64,000 nucleotides of DNA from Gilvimarinus polysaccharolyticus (GTDB lineage: Bacteria; Pseudomonadota; Gammaproteobacteria; Pseudomonadales; Cellvibrionaceae). Under the pieces are notes generated by a model. It worked only from the letters and a program-made list of their open reading frames with translations, was not told the DNA's origin and did no database searches. Below are positions 42,257-53,184 of the stretch, piece by piece (within the stretch, counting starts at the first letter, position 1; each line of letters starts with the position of its first letter). The DNA is taken from positions 1,266,169 through 1,330,168 of the forward strand of contig NZ_LFIJ01000001.1 in the NCBI RefSeq assembly GCF_001187555.1. Reading direction: 5' to 3'. The translations under genes and the position numbers were made by a program.

Positions 42257-44659
42257 CTAATCGCGCCACGGCCGTCGCACTAGCTGGCGTTGCGCACGGC
42301 TGTGTGACACACCCGCCGGATCTATATAAAAGCTTATCGCACCATCGACTGCCGTGTTATAAATTTGGCTGCCCACGCGCTGATAACGCGTCACCACCTC
42401 GGCATGAGGGTGACCGTGACGATTATTAAAACCCGCACTAAACACCACGGTAGCGGGCATAAGTGAGTTGACCAACGCTGCACTAGAGGAAGTTTTACTG
42501 CCGTGATGTGGCGCCACTAACAGGTCAACATTTGTTACGCCAAGCTCTGCCAATACTGCCACAATTTCGGCTTCAAGTGGCCGCTCGATATCGCCTGTAA
42601 GCAACAAACGATAACCTTGATAGTCAATCAGCAATACACAAGATGCACTGTTGCCACGCAGAGAATGCTGGCTTGGTAACGTTAAAAAACGAAACTCTAC
42701 CGCCCCCCAGCGCCAACCCCGAGGGATTTTATCGCCGGCCAAGTTATCGTCACGGCTACTTTTTGTATGACGCGCAACAGTTGCACCACCGCACGGCATT
42801 GCACGCGCGGTATCTTCGAGGCTTAACGCCGCCAAAGGTTCACCCAAATAAATTGTCGCGCTTGGCAGTACCTCTAATAAACCAACCGCGCCGCCGGCAT
42901 GATCGGCATGCGCATGCGAAACAACCAAGGTATCAAGCCGGCGTGTGCCCTGCTCTTGCAACCCTTGTTTACGTAAAAAAGGCGCAATGATATCAGCGCC
43001 GGCATCAAAGTTATCGCTGTAGCGTGGGCCTGCGTCGTACACCAAACTGTGATTGCCAGCCTGTACAACAACAGCCAAGCCCTGCCCTACATCCATCACT
43101 GTCATCGCCAGCAAGGGCGGCTTTGGCGGCGGCACGGCAAGCCCTAGCACTGCCAACAGTAATCCGGTGGTGCGTAATTTAAGTGATTGGGGAAGCAACA
43201 ACAACACAGCGCTTAAAGCTATTAACAACAGGGCCACAGGTTGTGGCTGCCAAGCGACGCTGATCGGCCAGTTGTAATCGGTTTGCGTCCGCGCCAGAGA
43301 CTCCAACCACCACCAGAAACCGTCCAATACCCGGTCGGCCAACCACAATAAGGCTCCGGCGACACTATCGTTAAGCCAGCTGCTGATCGCAGCGGCAAAT
43401 AATAACGGCACAACTAAAAGGCTAACCAACGGAATGGCGACAAAGTTAGCCAGTGGCGAAATTAACGACACTTGGCCAAAGAACACACCCAAAGGCACCA
43501 GTAGCGCCACAAAAACAACCAACTGCGGAAGCCAGAGCGACTGCCAGCGATGGGCATCGGTAATAAGTCCGTCATATATCAGTATTAACGATGCGACTGC
43601 GGTAAATGACAACCAAAAACCGGCATCGCGCGGACTTAACGGGTCGAGCGTACACACCAACAAAGCTGCAGCTGCCAAAATAACACCACCGCCATAATGC
43701 TTACCCAGCACCCGAGTGCAGTACAGCAACACCAGCATAGCTAGCGCGCGCTGCGTCGGCAGACTAAAGCCTGCCAACATACTGTAGCCCCAGGCCGCCA
43801 ATGCCGCGCCGACAAATGCCACAATATGCGCCCGCCAAGGTATGACTGCGGCCAATAATTTACCCATCAGCAGTGCCAAAAGGTAACCAAAGGTGGCGGC
43901 GAGCCCAATGTGTAAACCCGATATGGCAATAAGATGACTGGTGCCGGTGCTTTGCAGTAACTGGCGTTGGTTATCGGTAAGATCGCCGCGCTGGCCCAAT
44001 AACAATGCGCCAATTAAGCCATCATTAGTCGGTTGCTGCCGTTTTAACCACAGCCCTAACGATACTCTGAGCCCAGCTGGAGCCGTGTGTGCGAGACGCT
44101 GGTTGTTGGCATCGGCCCGCACATATCCCACCGCCCCAACACCACGTCGCAACTGCCATAGCTTATAGTCAAAACCAACCGGATTAACAAAGCTGCGCGG
44201 GCGTTTAAGCCGCACTTTAAGCGCAACGTGATCGCCTAATGTTAAGGTTTCGGCCCAATCGGGCGCCCGATACCAGCTCACTTGTATACGCCGTGGTAAA
44301 TCTGTATCGCGGCCTTTTATGGCATCGTGGCTTGGGGTTAACAGCATCTGCACACGAGCGTGATCATGCTTAACTGGCGAGTCGATAACCCCTTGCAGCA
44401 GCACATCCTGCCCTTCAAGCGCGGGATCAAGTTGATTTGCCAGCAGCATTTGCAAGCTCCAGCTACCCCAAACAAACCCCAAGTTAAACAACAGAGCTAT
44501 AAGTAATACCGCGGCAGGGCTTTGATAGCGCCGACGCACCAACAACCATACCGCACACAACAGCAGGGCCAGAATGGTTATTGCGCCAAGAGGCAGCAAC
44601 CAGGGTAAAAAACTGGGCAGAGTTAAGCCGGCAACTAGGGTAAATAGAATGCGGTACAT
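42257..44659 (-). CDS. comEC: ComEC/Rec2 DNA-uptake channel
   Basis: An 800-residue membrane protein with the ComEC layout: N-terminal helices and an OB-like DUF4131 region (~25-190), the Competence domain (~225-480, beginning GTSHLIAISGLHIGLAATFG), and a C-terminal metallo-beta-lactamase-like domain with SHAHADHAGG (~580) and a later HHGS motif. ComEC carries single-stranded DNA across the inner membrane in transformation. Divergent from the DUF2062 gene. Presence does not prove competence, but the gene is intact. Confidence 0.95.
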   Translation of the reverse strand: MYRILFTLVAGLTLPSFLPWLLPLGAITILALLLCAVWLLVRRRYQSPAAVLLIALLFNLGFVWGSWSLQMLLANQLDPALEGQDVLLQGVIDSPVKHDHARVQMLLTPSHDAIKGRDTDLPRRIQVSWYRAPDWAETLTLGDHVALKVRLKRPRSFVNPVGFDYKLWQLRRGVGAVGYVRADANNQRLAHTAPAGLRVSLGLWLKRQQPTNDGLIGALLLGQRGDLTDNQRQLLQSTGTSHLIAISGLHIGLAATFGYLLALLMGKLLAAVIPWRAHIVAFVGAALAAWGYSMLAGFSLPTQRALAMLVLLYCTRVLGKHYGGGVILAAAALLVCTLDPLSPRDAGFWLSFTAVASLILIYDGLITDAHRWQSLWLPQLVVFVALLVPLGVFFGQVSLISPLANFVAIPLVSLLVVPLLFAAAISSWLNDSVAGALLWLADRVLDGFWWWLESLARTQTDYNWPISVAWQPQPVALLLIALSAVLLLLPQSLKLRTTGLLLAVLGLAVPPPKPPLLAMTVMDVGQGLAVVVQAGNHSLVYDAGPRYSDNFDAGADIIAPFLRKQGLQEQGTRRLDTLVVSHAHADHAGGAVGLLEVLPSATIYLGEPLAALSLEDTARAMPCGGATVARHTKSSRDDNLAGDKIPRGWRWGAVEFRFLTLPSQHSLRGNSASCVLLIDYQGYRLLLTGDIERPLEAEIVAVLAELGVTNVDLLVAPHHGSKTSSSAALVNSLMPATVVFSAGFNNRHGHPHAEVVTRYQRVGSQIYNTAVDGAISFYIDPAGVSHSRAQRQLVRRPWRD

Positions 44660-44899
44660 GACACTCCTGTGGCAGTTCGTCCTTGCGTAATATTGCTGTC
44701 ACTATTCAGATCGCACCCCAAGCTGCGCTGAACGGTGTTGGGGTATGATCAAGCACGGCGGGATAAATCTTGCCGCTATTGGCCAGTGTAGCAGGCCACT
44801 TTATTAGCAATTGAATTTATGCCCGTTAGGCGTGGTTAAATCGTGCTTTTATGGGCATAATGTGCGCTCTTTCTTTGATGTCGTAGTGTAACCAACCAG

Positions 44900-45427
44900 A
44901 TGGCGCGTAAGTTAATCAGACGTTTTTTACCCGACGCCACAACGGTAAAGAACAAGCCGGCTTTACAGTTCTTGGGGACTCTGCTGCACGACCCTAACCT
45001 GTTCCACTTAAACCGACACTCTGTGTCGCTGGCTTTTTTCTTTGGGATTTTTCTCGCCTTTATGCCGCTGCCGGGGCAAATGGCGCTCGCCGCCCTGTGT
45101 GCGTTATGGGTGCGCTGTAACCTGCCCATCACTATGACGCTGGTCTGGATCACCAACCCGCTGACTATTTCTCCTATTTTTTTCTTTACCTACCAACTTG
45201 GCCGCTGGATTTTAGAGTCCCCCAAAGTCACCGCACCGACCCACTTGTCGTGGGCATGGCTGGCAGAAGAGTTTGGCTTAATTTGGAAGCCATTACTGCT
45301 AGGCTCGGTACTGACGGGCTTTGTGTTTGGCGGACTTGCGTACATTACCATGCAGCTGTATTGGCGCTGGCACGTAACCCGAAGCTGGAAGAAAAGGTGC
45401 CAAGAGCGACTGCAGCGCTCCGACTAA
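44900..45427 (+). CDS. DUF2062 membrane protein
   Basis: A 175-residue protein with an N-terminal basic segment, then FFFGIFLAFMPLPGQMALAALCALWVRCNLPI (~49-80) and the DUF2062 signature WITNPLTISPIFFFTYQLG (~86-104), plus a C-terminal helix (~135-160). DUF2062 proteins are small inner-membrane proteins of unknown role, commonly encoded beside comEC, as here. It is divergent from comEC with a 240-bp gap holding both promoters. Confidence 0.92.
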   Translation: MARKLIRRFLPDATTVKNKPALQFLGTLLHDPNLFHLNRHSVSLAFFFGIFLAFMPLPGQMALAALCALWVRCNLPITMTLVWITNPLTISPIFFFTYQLGRWILESPKVTAPTHLSWAWLAEEFGLIWKPLLLGSVLTGFVFGGLAYITMQLYWRWHVTRSWKKRCQERLQRSD

Positions 45428-45479
45428 GCAAGCTATGGCCTCGCCCACTTAATATTGCGCACGCCAAAAGAGGTCTATA

Positions 45480-45941
45480 GTGAAACAATTCATAAAAATT
45501 CTTACCACCGCCCTACTATTGATGCCCATATGCTCGATAGCTAAAGATAATATTAATAAGGATATCGCTATGTCAGTATCGGGAACCTTTACCGTTAAGC
45601 TCGAGACACACCACGATGAGTCTGCACCCGCAGGCAGAATGACCCTATTAAAAGAGTACTCCGGCAGCCTTACAGGCAACGGTGTAGGCCAAATGATCAG
45701 TAAAAGAACCACTGGCGGGGCTTCTGTTTACTCGGCGATAGAAGAATTTGAAGGCAGCTTAAATGGTAAAAAAGGCGGCTTTACGCTGTTCCATAATGGC
45801 TTTATGTCTAGCTCAAAACACGAGCTAAACATTATAATCATAGAGGGTTCTGGCAGCGGTGAGCTGGAAGGAATAGAGGGTAAGCTATCTATCACTCAAG
45901 AAAATAATGCTCATCAATATGAGCTGCAATATAACTTATAA
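45480..45941 (+). CDS. DUF3224 secreted protein
   Basis: A 153-residue protein with a signal peptide (KQFIKILTTALLLMPICSIA). The mature part is a DUF3224 beta-barrel: SGTFTVKLETH, EYSGSLTGNGVGQM, YSAIEEFEGSLNGKKGGFTLFHNG and IIIEGSGSGELEGIEGKLSI. DUF3224 proteins are small calycin-like proteins of unknown function. It is slightly more AT-rich than its neighbours and may be a later arrival. It converges on lolE. Confidence 0.87.
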   Translation: MKQFIKILTTALLLMPICSIAKDNINKDIAMSVSGTFTVKLETHHDESAPAGRMTLLKEYSGSLTGNGVGQMISKRTTGGASVYSAIEEFEGSLNGKKGGFTLFHNGFMSSSKHELNIIIIEGSGSGELEGIEGKLSITQENNAHQYELQYNL

Positions 45942-46021
45942 ACGCAATATGGTTTATAAGCATAACCTACAGAGCCAATAACCCGCCGCGCCGGCTCACA
46001 CCCAGCGCAAATACATTTGCG

Positions 46022-47257
46022 TTATTCGTGCCGCAATGCCTCGGCGGGTAAAACTCTAGAGGCGCGCCACGCCGGATAAACACTTGCCATAAAACTTAAG
46101 ACCAATGCCGCCCCGGCAATATAAAGCACATCGCTTAACAACAGCTCGGCAGGCAGATAACTTACTGGGTAAACGTCAGAATGCAAAAACTGAAAGCCGA
46201 TCAAGTGCTCTAACCCAGCAACTGCCGAGGTTACCGTGTAGGAAAAAACTACCCCCAAAACAACACCAATAAAAGTTCCGGTGACACCGATATAACCGCC
46301 CTGCACCAGAAAGATTCCGACAATATCTGAACTGCTCGCCCCTTGCGTTCGTAAAATGGCAATATCAGATTCTTTGTCGACCACCACCATAATTAAAGTT
46401 GTCACTAAATTAAACGCGGCAATACCAATTAACAAAATCAACAACAGCCCAACCAGTTTTTTTGACATATGTATCGCCTGATACAAATTGCCATGACTGC
46501 GAGTCCAATCGCGGCCATAAATATTGGGCGCCAAATTAGCGGTCACTTCATACATGGTGGTTGGCGCGCGAAATAAATCTCGCAGTTTAAGACGCACGCC
46601 ACTAACGCTACCGGGGTAAGCGGTAAGCTTAGAGGCAGCCGCCATATTCATTAGCGCAAGATTATTATCGACTTCGGTACCCGTCGCTAAAATATCAACA
46701 ACTTCTAGCGTCCAAATACTGGGGCTGCTACGCCCCGCGCCCGCCCGTGGAATCACCAGTGTTAAACGATCGCCCACTTCTGTCTGTAAGCTGTTAGCTA
46801 AAGTACTGCCTAACACCACCGCATGGGCGTTATCGGTAAGTTCGTTTAACCTGTTGTGAATTAAATACTGATCGACCCCAGATGCTTTCACCTCCAGCGC
46901 GGGGACAATACCAAACATCCCCACTGGCGCTACATTTTTACCTTTGGCCAGTAAACCCTGCAAGCTAACAAAGGGGGCGGCGGCTTCGACTTCTGGATGT
47001 TGCAGTGCTTGCGCCATAACCGCCGCCGGATCGTGAATACCGTCACGACTGTAAAGTGTGCCTTGCGGCATAACCTGCAAAATTCGCTCGCGCAGCTCTC
47101 GGTCAAAGCCATTCATAATAGCCATCACCAAAATCAATAACGCGACCGAGATAACCAAGCCGATGACCGACATACGGGAAATAAAGCTAACCAAATGGCT
47201 CCCCTGGCGCGCCGTGGCGTAACGCCGCCCCAACGTTAGGGTGAAGCGATTAAACAC
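46022..47257 (-). CDS. lolE: Lipoprotein-releasing system permease LolE
   Basis: A 411-residue FtsX-type permease from the GTG at 47257, with GGAG seven bases upstream and an 8-bp overlap with lolD; the TTG at 47278 is less likely. It has one N-terminal helix ([27 protein letters not shown]), a large periplasmic domain, and three C-terminal helices, with the [13 protein letters not shown] motif. With LolC and LolD it extracts lipoproteins from the inner membrane to LolA. Assignment as LolE rather than LolC is by gene order. Confidence 0.9.
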   Translation of the reverse strand: MFNRFTLTLGRRYATARQGSHLVSFISRMSVIGLVISVALLILVMAIMNGFDRELRERILQVMPQGTLYSRDGIHDPAAVMAQALQHPEVEAAAPFVSLQGLLAKGKNVAPVGMFGIVPALEVKASGVDQYLIHNRLNELTDNAHAVVLGSTLANSLQTEVGDRLTLVIPRAGAGRSSPSIWTLEVVDILATGTEVDNNLALMNMAAASKLTAYPGSVSGVRLKLRDLFRAPTTMYEVTANLAPNIYGRDWTRSHGNLYQAIHMSKKLVGLLLILLIGIAAFNLVTTLIMVVVDKESDIAILRTQGASSSDIVGIFLVQGGYIGVTGTFIGVVLGVVFSYTVTSAVAGLEHLIGFQFLHSDVYPVSYLPAELLLSDVLYIAGAALVLSFMASVYPAWRASRVLPAEALRHE

Positions 47258-47966
47258 CCGCAGACTCCGCCGCGACAAGCTCAGTTAACTGGCCATCTAT
47301 TAATTGCAGCGTGCGATCCATTTTAGCCGCGAGCGTTAAATCGTGGGTCACCACTACAAAGCTGGTGCCAATACGGGTGTTTAAATCAAGCATTAACGCC
47401 TGAATATCGGCGGCGGAATGCGAATCAAGGTTTCCTGTCGGTTCGTCCATCAAGACGCACGCAGGCTCGGTAACCAGTGCTCTGGCAATGGCCACGCGTT
47501 GACGCTCGCCACCAGACAGCTCGGATGGTTTATGAGTAATACGCGCAGCTAGCCCCACTTGCGCAAGCATATCGCTAGCGCGAGCATTAGCGGTGGCACT
47601 ATCTAGGCCGCCAATTAACAATGGCATAGCGACATTCTCTAAGGCGGTAAATTCGGCTAATAAGTGATGGAACTGATAAACAAAGCCCAGCGAACGGTTA
47701 CGCAATTTACCCCGCGCATCGGCTCCAAGCGCCGATAGCGCTTGCCCTGCTACCACCACCTCGCCCGAGTCGGCTAAATCTAAACCACCCAATATATTCA
47801 ACAAGGTCGATTTGCCCGAGCCCGAAGCCCCAATCACCGCAACCCGCTCGCCGGTTAACACCTCAAGCTCAATATTACGCAACACGCTGACCGCTTGTGG
47901 CCCTTGGGTATAGGCTTTATTAACGCCGTGGCACTGCAACACAGCAGCAGAAGATAAATCACTCAT
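47250..47966 (-). CDS. lolD: Lipoprotein-releasing system ATPase LolD
   Basis: A 238-residue ABC ATPase: Walker [12 protein letters not shown] (~41-51), Q-loop YQFHHLL, signature [15 protein letters not shown] (~148-162), Walker [13 protein letters not shown] (~170-181). It drives LolCE. It overlaps both neighbours by 8 bp, so the three subunits are translationally coupled. Confidence 0.96.
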   Translation of the reverse strand: MSDLSSAAVLQCHGVNKAYTQGPQAVSVLRNIELEVLTGERVAVIGASGSGKSTLLNILGGLDLADSGEVVVAGQALSALGADARGKLRNRSLGFVYQFHHLLAEFTALENVAMPLLIGGLDSATANARASDMLAQVGLAARITHKPSELSGGERQRVAIARALVTEPACVLMDEPTGNLDSHSAADIQALMLDLNTRIGTSFVVVTHDLTLAAKMDRTLQLIDGQLTELVAAESAGV

Positions 47967-49197
47967 AACGCAGGGCCTCTGCAGGTTGAATTCGTCCGGC
48001 TCGCCAAGCGGGGTAAAGCGTAGCTAAAAAACTTAATAGCAATGCTACAGAACAAATAGTCGCGACATCGGCCCACTGCAATTGTGAGGGCAAATGACTA
48101 ATAAAATACACATCGGCATCAAACACTTGCTGGCCGGTTAAGGTCTCAAAAAAAGCGACGACGGGGCTGATATAGTATGCCAATAGCACTCCAGCTAGCG
48201 CCCCCACGGCGGTGCCAATCACCCCGACACCACAACCTTGCACCATAAAAATTCCCATGATTTGACGGGCATTTAGGCCAAGAGTACGCAGTACCGCAAT
48301 ATCCGAGCGCTTGTCGGCCACCATCAACACCAAGCTTGAAACAATATTAAAAGCCGCCACGGCGATAATAATACTGAGCAACACCCCAATAACAATTTTT
48401 TCCATTTTAACCGCTTGAAACAAACTGCCTTGAGTTTGGCTCCAGTCGTGCAGCTGGTAATCGCTGCCCAAAGTTTGCCGCAAGCGACTGGTAATAGCGC
48501 CCGCTTGATAGATATCGGTAAACTTTAACTGCAGCCCCATGGGTGCTTGGGTGCGGTACAATTTTTGTGCATCGGCAATATGAATAAGTGCCAACTCTTG
48601 ATCAACCGGTGCATTAACCTCAAATATACCGACCACCGTAAAACGCTTAACACGCGGAAAAACACCAGCGGCAGTAATGGCGATATCCGGTAGTGTAAGA
48701 GTTAGTTTGTCGCCCGTAATAACTCGCAGCTGGCGCGCCAACACTGCACCCAAAACGATGCCAAACTGCCCTTCTTGTAAACTAGACAGCTCCCCAATCA
48801 GCATATTATCGGCCACCGCAGAGACATCGCCCTGCAGCTCTGGGTCAATGCCCGACACTTGCACCGCTTGTATCTCAGAGCTGAATCCGGCCAGAGCAAA
48901 GCCCTCAACAAAAGGCGCTGCGGCGATAATATCGGTATTTGTTAACAGCTGTGTACGCATTGCTTGCCAGTTTTGCATGGCCGGCTCTTGGGTGATAAAG
49001 CCGTGTGGGATCACCCGCAATAAACGTTGTTTCATCTCGCGATCAAAGCCGTTCATTACCGACATGACCACAATCAGCGCCATAACCCCCAGCGCCATGC
49101 CCAATAGCGAAAAGCCACTGACAAAGGAGATAAATTGATTGCGGCGTTTAGCGCGGATATACCGCAAACCAATGGCCAAAGGGATGTTTTTTAGCAT
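47959..49197 (-). CDS. lolC: Lipoprotein-releasing system permease LolC
   Basis: A 412-residue FtsX-type permease from the ATG at 49197 ([34 protein letters not shown]...), the usual N-terminus; an upstream start at 49215 adds six residues. It has the [15 protein letters not shown] motif and the four-helix layout, and is ~similar to the downstream LolE. First gene of lolC-lolD-lolE. In the LolCE complex LolC recruits LolA through its periplasmic hook. Confidence 0.92.
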   Translation of the reverse strand: MLKNIPLAIGLRYIRAKRRNQFISFVSGFSLLGMALGVMALIVVMSVMNGFDREMKQRLLRVIPHGFITQEPAMQNWQAMRTQLLTNTDIIAAAPFVEGFALAGFSSEIQAVQVSGIDPELQGDVSAVADNMLIGELSSLQEGQFGIVLGAVLARQLRVITGDKLTLTLPDIAITAAGVFPRVKRFTVVGIFEVNAPVDQELALIHIADAQKLYRTQAPMGLQLKFTDIYQAGAITSRLRQTLGSDYQLHDWSQTQGSLFQAVKMEKIVIGVLLSIIIAVAAFNIVSSLVLMVADKRSDIAVLRTLGLNARQIMGIFMVQGCGVGVIGTAVGALAGVLLAYYISPVVAFFETLTGQQVFDADVYFISHLPSQLQWADVATICSVALLLSFLATLYPAWRAGRIQPAEALRYE

Positions 49198-49334
49198 GTG
49201 CGCATTTAACCCCAACGCCCTACGGACTACAAGAGCAGCGATAGCTGGCTACCGGCTTTACACAAGACAAATGCCCTAACCCCGAGGGTGTGCTATCGTT
49301 CAGAAATATCTGTTATCAAGACCACGAGAGCCCT

Positions 49335-49892
49335 ATGGACGAACGACGCAATTATTTTCGTTTACAGCTAAATGCTAAAGTCGAGCTTATCCCGCTGGAA
49401 ACCCAGCCGACCGCCAATTCCGAGGCGAGCTCGCACTTTAGCAGCAGCGGTATCTTACAAACGATGGCAGAGCTTAAGCGATTAGAGGTAGATGGCAATC
49501 AACTACAGCAACAAATAAAAGACACCGATCGCGCACTGGGCGAGTTTTTAAACATTCTCACGCGTAAAATCGATGTTCTGGCCCAATTTTGTCTAAGCTT
49601 GCAAACCACTGACAGCGCCAAATCTCAAACCATTGATCTAAGTGAAGGTGGCCTGGTGTTTGATTACCCCAGCGCGCTACCCGAGCAACAATGGTTTGCC
49701 CTAATGTTGCGTTTTGACTCCCCCATAATGGCCACTGCGATTTACGCCCAAGTGATTCGATGTGAACCGGATCGCGGCAATGGTTGCCGTATTGCGGCAG
49801 AATTTAGGTACTTAAACGCAACCGAGCGCCAGCAAATCAGTCAACAAATTATGCGGGCACAAATGGAGTCTGCGCGGCGTAAACCGCAATAA
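49335..49892 (+). CDS. PilZ-domain-like cytoplasmic protein
   Basis: A 185-residue protein from the ATG at 49335. It opens with DERRNYFRLQLNAKVELIP, carrying the RxxxR-type start of a PilZ domain, has a helical middle (QLQQQIKDTDRALGEFLNILTRKIDVL), and continues with TIDLSEGGLVFDYPS, the (D/N)xSxxG motif of c-di-GMP-binding PilZ domains. It is divergent from lolC, as in several relatives, and probably reports c-di-GMP level; its target is unknown. Confidence 0.88.
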   Translation: MDERRNYFRLQLNAKVELIPLETQPTANSEASSHFSSSGILQTMAELKRLEVDGNQLQQQIKDTDRALGEFLNILTRKIDVLAQFCLSLQTTDSAKSQTIDLSEGGLVFDYPSALPEQQWFALMLRFDSPIMATAIYAQVIRCEPDRGNGCRIAAEFRYLNATERQQISQQIMRAQMESARRKPQ

Positions 49893-49945
49893 CCGCTGGG
49901 CTCCACTCGGCAACCAAAACTGCCCACCGGCAAGCAAGGATCACC

Positions 49946-50266
49946 ATGAAACCTGTTATCGCTGTTATTCTTTTCGCTCTAACCTGCCAACTGCAAGCCG
50001 AGACATTACGTATCCCGATTGGACAGCAAGAAAAAACGGGGGAATACCTAACCACTCCAGCCACTGGCGTGACCAAAACCCACGTTAAAGACACTTATGG
50101 CGAACCGATCAAACAATCAGGGCCGGTGGGTACCCCGCCAATTTACACTTGGGTCTATAATGATTTTGTTGTGTACTTCGAGAGTGACCGAGTGATCCAT
50201 TCCGTCATCAAGTTCACCCCTAAAGTTAAACCAACCACACCAGAGGAACTTTCGGGAAACTCTTAA
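49946..50266 (+). CDS. Small secreted protein of unknown function
   Basis: A 106-residue protein with a signal peptide (KPVIAVILFALTCQLQA). The mature ~85 residues contain GVTKTHVKDTYGEP and YTWVYNDFVVYFESDRVIHSVIKF, a pattern reminiscent of SmpA/OmlA-like small beta-domain proteins (T-x-x-x-V...G-x-P...W-x-Y). It follows the PilZ gene by 53 bp and is followed by a strong terminator. Confidence 0.85.
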   Translation: MKPVIAVILFALTCQLQAETLRIPIGQQEKTGEYLTTPATGVTKTHVKDTYGEPIKQSGPVGTPPIYTWVYNDFVVYFESDRVIHSVIKFTPKVKPTTPEELSGNS

Positions 50267-50280
50267 ATCGCTGCAATTAA

Positions 50281-50319
50281 CCACAAAAAACGCCACCTTA
50301 AAGGTGGCGTTTTTTGTGG
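50281..50319. terminator. Bidirectional terminator
   Basis: A 19-bp perfect inverted repeat (CCACAAAAAACGCCACCTT / AAGGTGGCGTTTTTTGTGG) with essentially a one-base spacer lies between the convergent small secreted gene and sthA; both directions have A/T runs. Confidence 0.93.
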
Positions 50320-50352
50320 CAATACACACTAACAATATTATTGCTCGCGTGT

Positions 50353-51768
50353 TTACTTTTTGTTCATACGGCTTATACGGTTTGTACGATTAGTACCATC
50401 CAATGCCGCCAAACGATATGCCTCGGCCATCGTTGGGTAGTTAAAGGTGGTGTTTAAAAAGAAACTGATATTATTGTTTTCACCCGGCTGGCTCATAATC
50501 GCCTGACCAATATGAATAATCTCAGCCGCCTCGGCGCCAAAACAATGAACCCCTAACAGCGCGCCAGTATCGACGTTAAACAGCAGTTTAAGCATCCCCA
50601 CGTCTTCGCCGCTAATTTGTCCGCGAGCGGTATTTTTAAACAGACAGCGACCCACCTCATAGGGAATACGTGCCTCGGTCAGTTCGCGCTCGGTTTTACC
50701 TACCGAACTAATCTCGGGCAACGTATAGATACCTGTAGGCACTTCGCTTACGTCATTCGGCTGTTCCCCTAAAATAACGGCAGCCAATGCCCGGCCTTGA
50801 TCGTATGAAGCGCTGGCCAAACTCGGCCAACCCACTACATCCCCCACGGCATAAATATTTTTCACATCCGTTTCATAGTGCTCATTAACGGTAAGGTTGC
50901 CACGATGATCGGGCGCCAAACCGACGGCCTCAAGATTTAGCTGATCGGTATTGCCGCTACGCCCATTACACCAAAGAAGCGCGTCGGCTTTAATGCGTTT
51001 GCCCGACTCTAAGTATAAGATAACACCGCGATCGGTGGCCTCAATTTTATCGTAGGTTTCACTGTGGCGGACACGCACACCATTATCGCGCAGGTGATAA
51101 CTTAACGCATCAGAGATTTCATCATCTAAAAATGATAACAATCGATCACGGTTATTAACCAAGTCGACCTTCATCCCTAAACCTGAAAGTATTGAAGCGT
51201 ACTCACAACCGATAACACCAGCACCATAAATTAGAATATGACGCGGGGTATGCTTCATTTCTAAGATTGAATCGGAGTCATAAATACGCGGATGGTTAAA
51301 ATCAACATCGGCTGGCTGATAAGGGCGCGAGCCGGTGGCAATAATAATGTGACTGGCGTGAATTGTTTCTGTCGAACCTTCGCTAAATTTTATCTCGATC
51401 GTATTAGCATCAACAAACGAGGCAAAACCGGAATACATCGCGACACGATTGCGAACATAAAAATCGGTGTGTAATTCGACCTGTTTAGGAATCACCTGAT
51501 TTGCCGCCGCCAGCACGCGCGGGTAAGTAATACGCCAGCTCTCGCCATTTTCACGGAACAGGCTACTGGTTTTAAACTGAATAATTTGTTTAACCGTATG
51601 GCGCAACGATTTAGACGGAATGGTGCCTTTGTGGGCGCAATTGCCCCCCATTAGACCCCGATTTTCAATAACAGCTACTTTTTTACCTGCTTTGGCCGAT
51701 GCCATCGCCGCACTTTCGCCCGCCGGACCCGATCCAATAATTACAACATCATACGTATAAGTTGCCAC
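50353..51768 (-). CDS. sthA: Soluble pyridine nucleotide transhydrogenase
   Basis: A 471-residue flavoprotein of the lipoamide-dehydrogenase fold. FAD-binding [11 protein letters not shown] lies at 12-22 and the NAD(P)-binding [13 protein letters not shown] near 182-194. In the redox-active position the sequence reads [13 protein letters not shown], where true disulfide reductases have CxxxxC, so it lacks the second Cys, as SthA does. It re-oxidises NADPH with NAD+. It follows the nqr/nqrM gene group on the same strand. Confidence 0.95.
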   Translation of the reverse strand: MATYTYDVVIIGSGPAGESAAMASAKAGKKVAVIENRGLMGGNCAHKGTIPSKSLRHTVKQIIQFKTSSLFRENGESWRITYPRVLAAANQVIPKQVELHTDFYVRNRVAMYSGFASFVDANTIEIKFSEGSTETIHASHIIIATGSRPYQPADVDFNHPRIYDSDSILEMKHTPRHILIYGAGVIGCEYASILSGLGMKVDLVNNRDRLLSFLDDEISDALSYHLRDNGVRVRHSETYDKIEATDRGVILYLESGKRIKADALLWCNGRSGNTDQLNLEAVGLAPDHRGNLTVNEHYETDVKNIYAVGDVVGWPSLASASYDQGRALAAVILGEQPNDVSEVPTGIYTLPEISSVGKTERELTEARIPYEVGRCLFKNTARGQISGEDVGMLKLLFNVDTGALLGVHCFGAEAAEIIHIGQAIMSQPGENNNISFFLNTTFNYPTMAEAYRLAALDGTNRTNRISRMNKK

Positions 51769-51834
51769 AGTGTGCCCCCAATTATCCTACATCTCTCCCA
51801 GCCGATTTCACCATCAAATCGTTAGAAGTACAGG

Positions 51835-52086
51835 TCAATCACGCGATTGTTTCGCCGTTGCATCTATTGCCAGATCTGCCGCCACATTAGTGCTTGTGCC
51901 GTTTTTAAGACTTTCGCATTTTTGCTCGTCACCACCGCACAACTCGCAGCTGTAGTCTTTTTCGCCCAGCGCTTTACCAACGCCACCACACGAGCCAGTC
52001 AAGGGTTTACGTCCAAAAATAACGCCAACCGACATGCCAACTATAACCATTAGCATCGCAACAAACACCACTAAAAATACCGTCAT
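51835..52086 (-). CDS. nqrM: Na+-NQR maturation protein NqrM
   Basis: An 83-residue protein with one N-terminal membrane helix (VFLVVFVAMLMVIVGMSVGVIFG) and a Cys-rich tail: GSCGG, then SCELCGG and a final Cys, matching the four conserved cysteines of NqrM (DUF539). NqrM supplies iron for the Fe site between NqrD and NqrE. It lies at the end of the nqr-apbE series, its standard position. Confidence 0.94.
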   Translation of the reverse strand: MTVFLVVFVAMLMVIVGMSVGVIFGRKPLTGSCGGVGKALGEKDYSCELCGGDEQKCESLKNGTSTNVAADLAIDATAKQSRD

Positions 52087-52121
52087 TTCTTTACCCTCCC
52101 GTGCTGCACCGCAGTTACCGA

Positions 52122-53159
52122 TTAGTGCAACAATTGTGAAAAAGTTACCGACTGGCTATCAACAAACCCGTCTTTTGTTTTGACGATCATATACACCGCG
52201 AGCTGCTCGGCATTGGCCAGCTCCATACCTTTTTTAGGCCCCAACACATTTAACGCAGTAGCCCAAGCATCGGCCCTTGCGGCGGTCTCAGCCACCACGG
52301 TTACCGAGGCCAAGTTATGCTTAATCGGCCGGCCTGTTACCGGATCAATGGTGTGCGAATAGCGCACGCCATCGACTTCAAAATAATTACGGTAATCGCC
52401 CGAGGTTGCCACTGCGTGGTTATCCACACTTAACGCTAACCTAGCACCACCGGCCAACACCGAAGGCTGCTCGATGGCAATACGCCAAGGAGTGCTGCGC
52501 GGGCTTTGGCCCACAACACGAACCTCACCACCGATTTCGACCATAAAATTATCAAAGCCACGATCGGCCAAAAAGTTTGCAATCCAGTCGACGCCGTAAC
52601 CTTTTGCCACCGCCGATAAATCAACACCTATATCAGCAGTGCGACGTGCACGATTGACATCCAGTTGCAGATGTTTGTGCCCAGTGCGAGCCAATGCCGC
52701 AGCTAAGGCGTCAGCATCTGGCACTTGATCTGGCTTCATCTCGGGGCCAAAACCCCACAGATTTACCAGCGGACCAACGGTAATATCAAAGGCGCCATTA
52801 GAGCGCTGACTGATATCCTCGCTAATATTGAGCACCTCCATCACCGGCTCAGATAGCTCCACCCATTCGTTTACAGCAACGCTATTAAAGCGCATTAGCT
52901 CAGAGTCACTGATGTACGTCGACATCATCTGATTGATAAGCTGCAACTGCTCTTCAACCGCCTGCTGCAACGGCTCGACATTAATATCAAACTCACCTGA
53001 CACCGGCCCTACCACGGTAATATGGTAATCCGTGCCCATAGTTTTTCCCGAGAATTTTATACTCGGGCGCCCTGTACTGCTGGGCGAACAACCGCTTATC
53101 AGCAGGCATAAAAACAAAAAAGAGGCTGACAACAATGCCAGCCCCTTTTTTATTATCAT
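52122..53159 (-). CDS. apbE: FAD:protein FMN transferase (ApbE) lipoprotein
   Basis: A 345-residue protein from the ATG at 53159, with a lipoprotein signal (KKGLALLSASFLFLCLLISGC). ApbE motifs: GKTMGTDYHITV (~45), GYGVDW (~190s), GGEVRV and a C-terminal THTIDPVTGRP-like YSHTIDPVTGRPI. It attaches FMN covalently to Thr in NqrB and NqrC. It lies 25 bp after nqrF. The alternative start at 53219 adds an unlikely leader overlapping nqrF. Confidence 0.95.
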   Translation of the reverse strand: MIIKKGLALLSASFLFLCLLISGCSPSSTGRPSIKFSGKTMGTDYHITVVGPVSGEFDINVEPLQQAVEEQLQLINQMMSTYISDSELMRFNSVAVNEWVELSEPVMEVLNISEDISQRSNGAFDITVGPLVNLWGFGPEMKPDQVPDADALAAALARTGHKHLQLDVNRARRTADIGVDLSAVAKGYGVDWIANFLADRGFDNFMVEIGGEVRVVGQSPRSTPWRIAIEQPSVLAGGARLALSVDNHAVATSGDYRNYFEVDGVRYSHTIDPVTGRPIKHNLASVTVVAETAARADAWATALNVLGPKKGMELANAEQLAVYMIVKTKDGFVDSQSVTFSQLLH

Positions 53160-53184
53160 TATGTTAGGCGTTGGTATTTTGCGT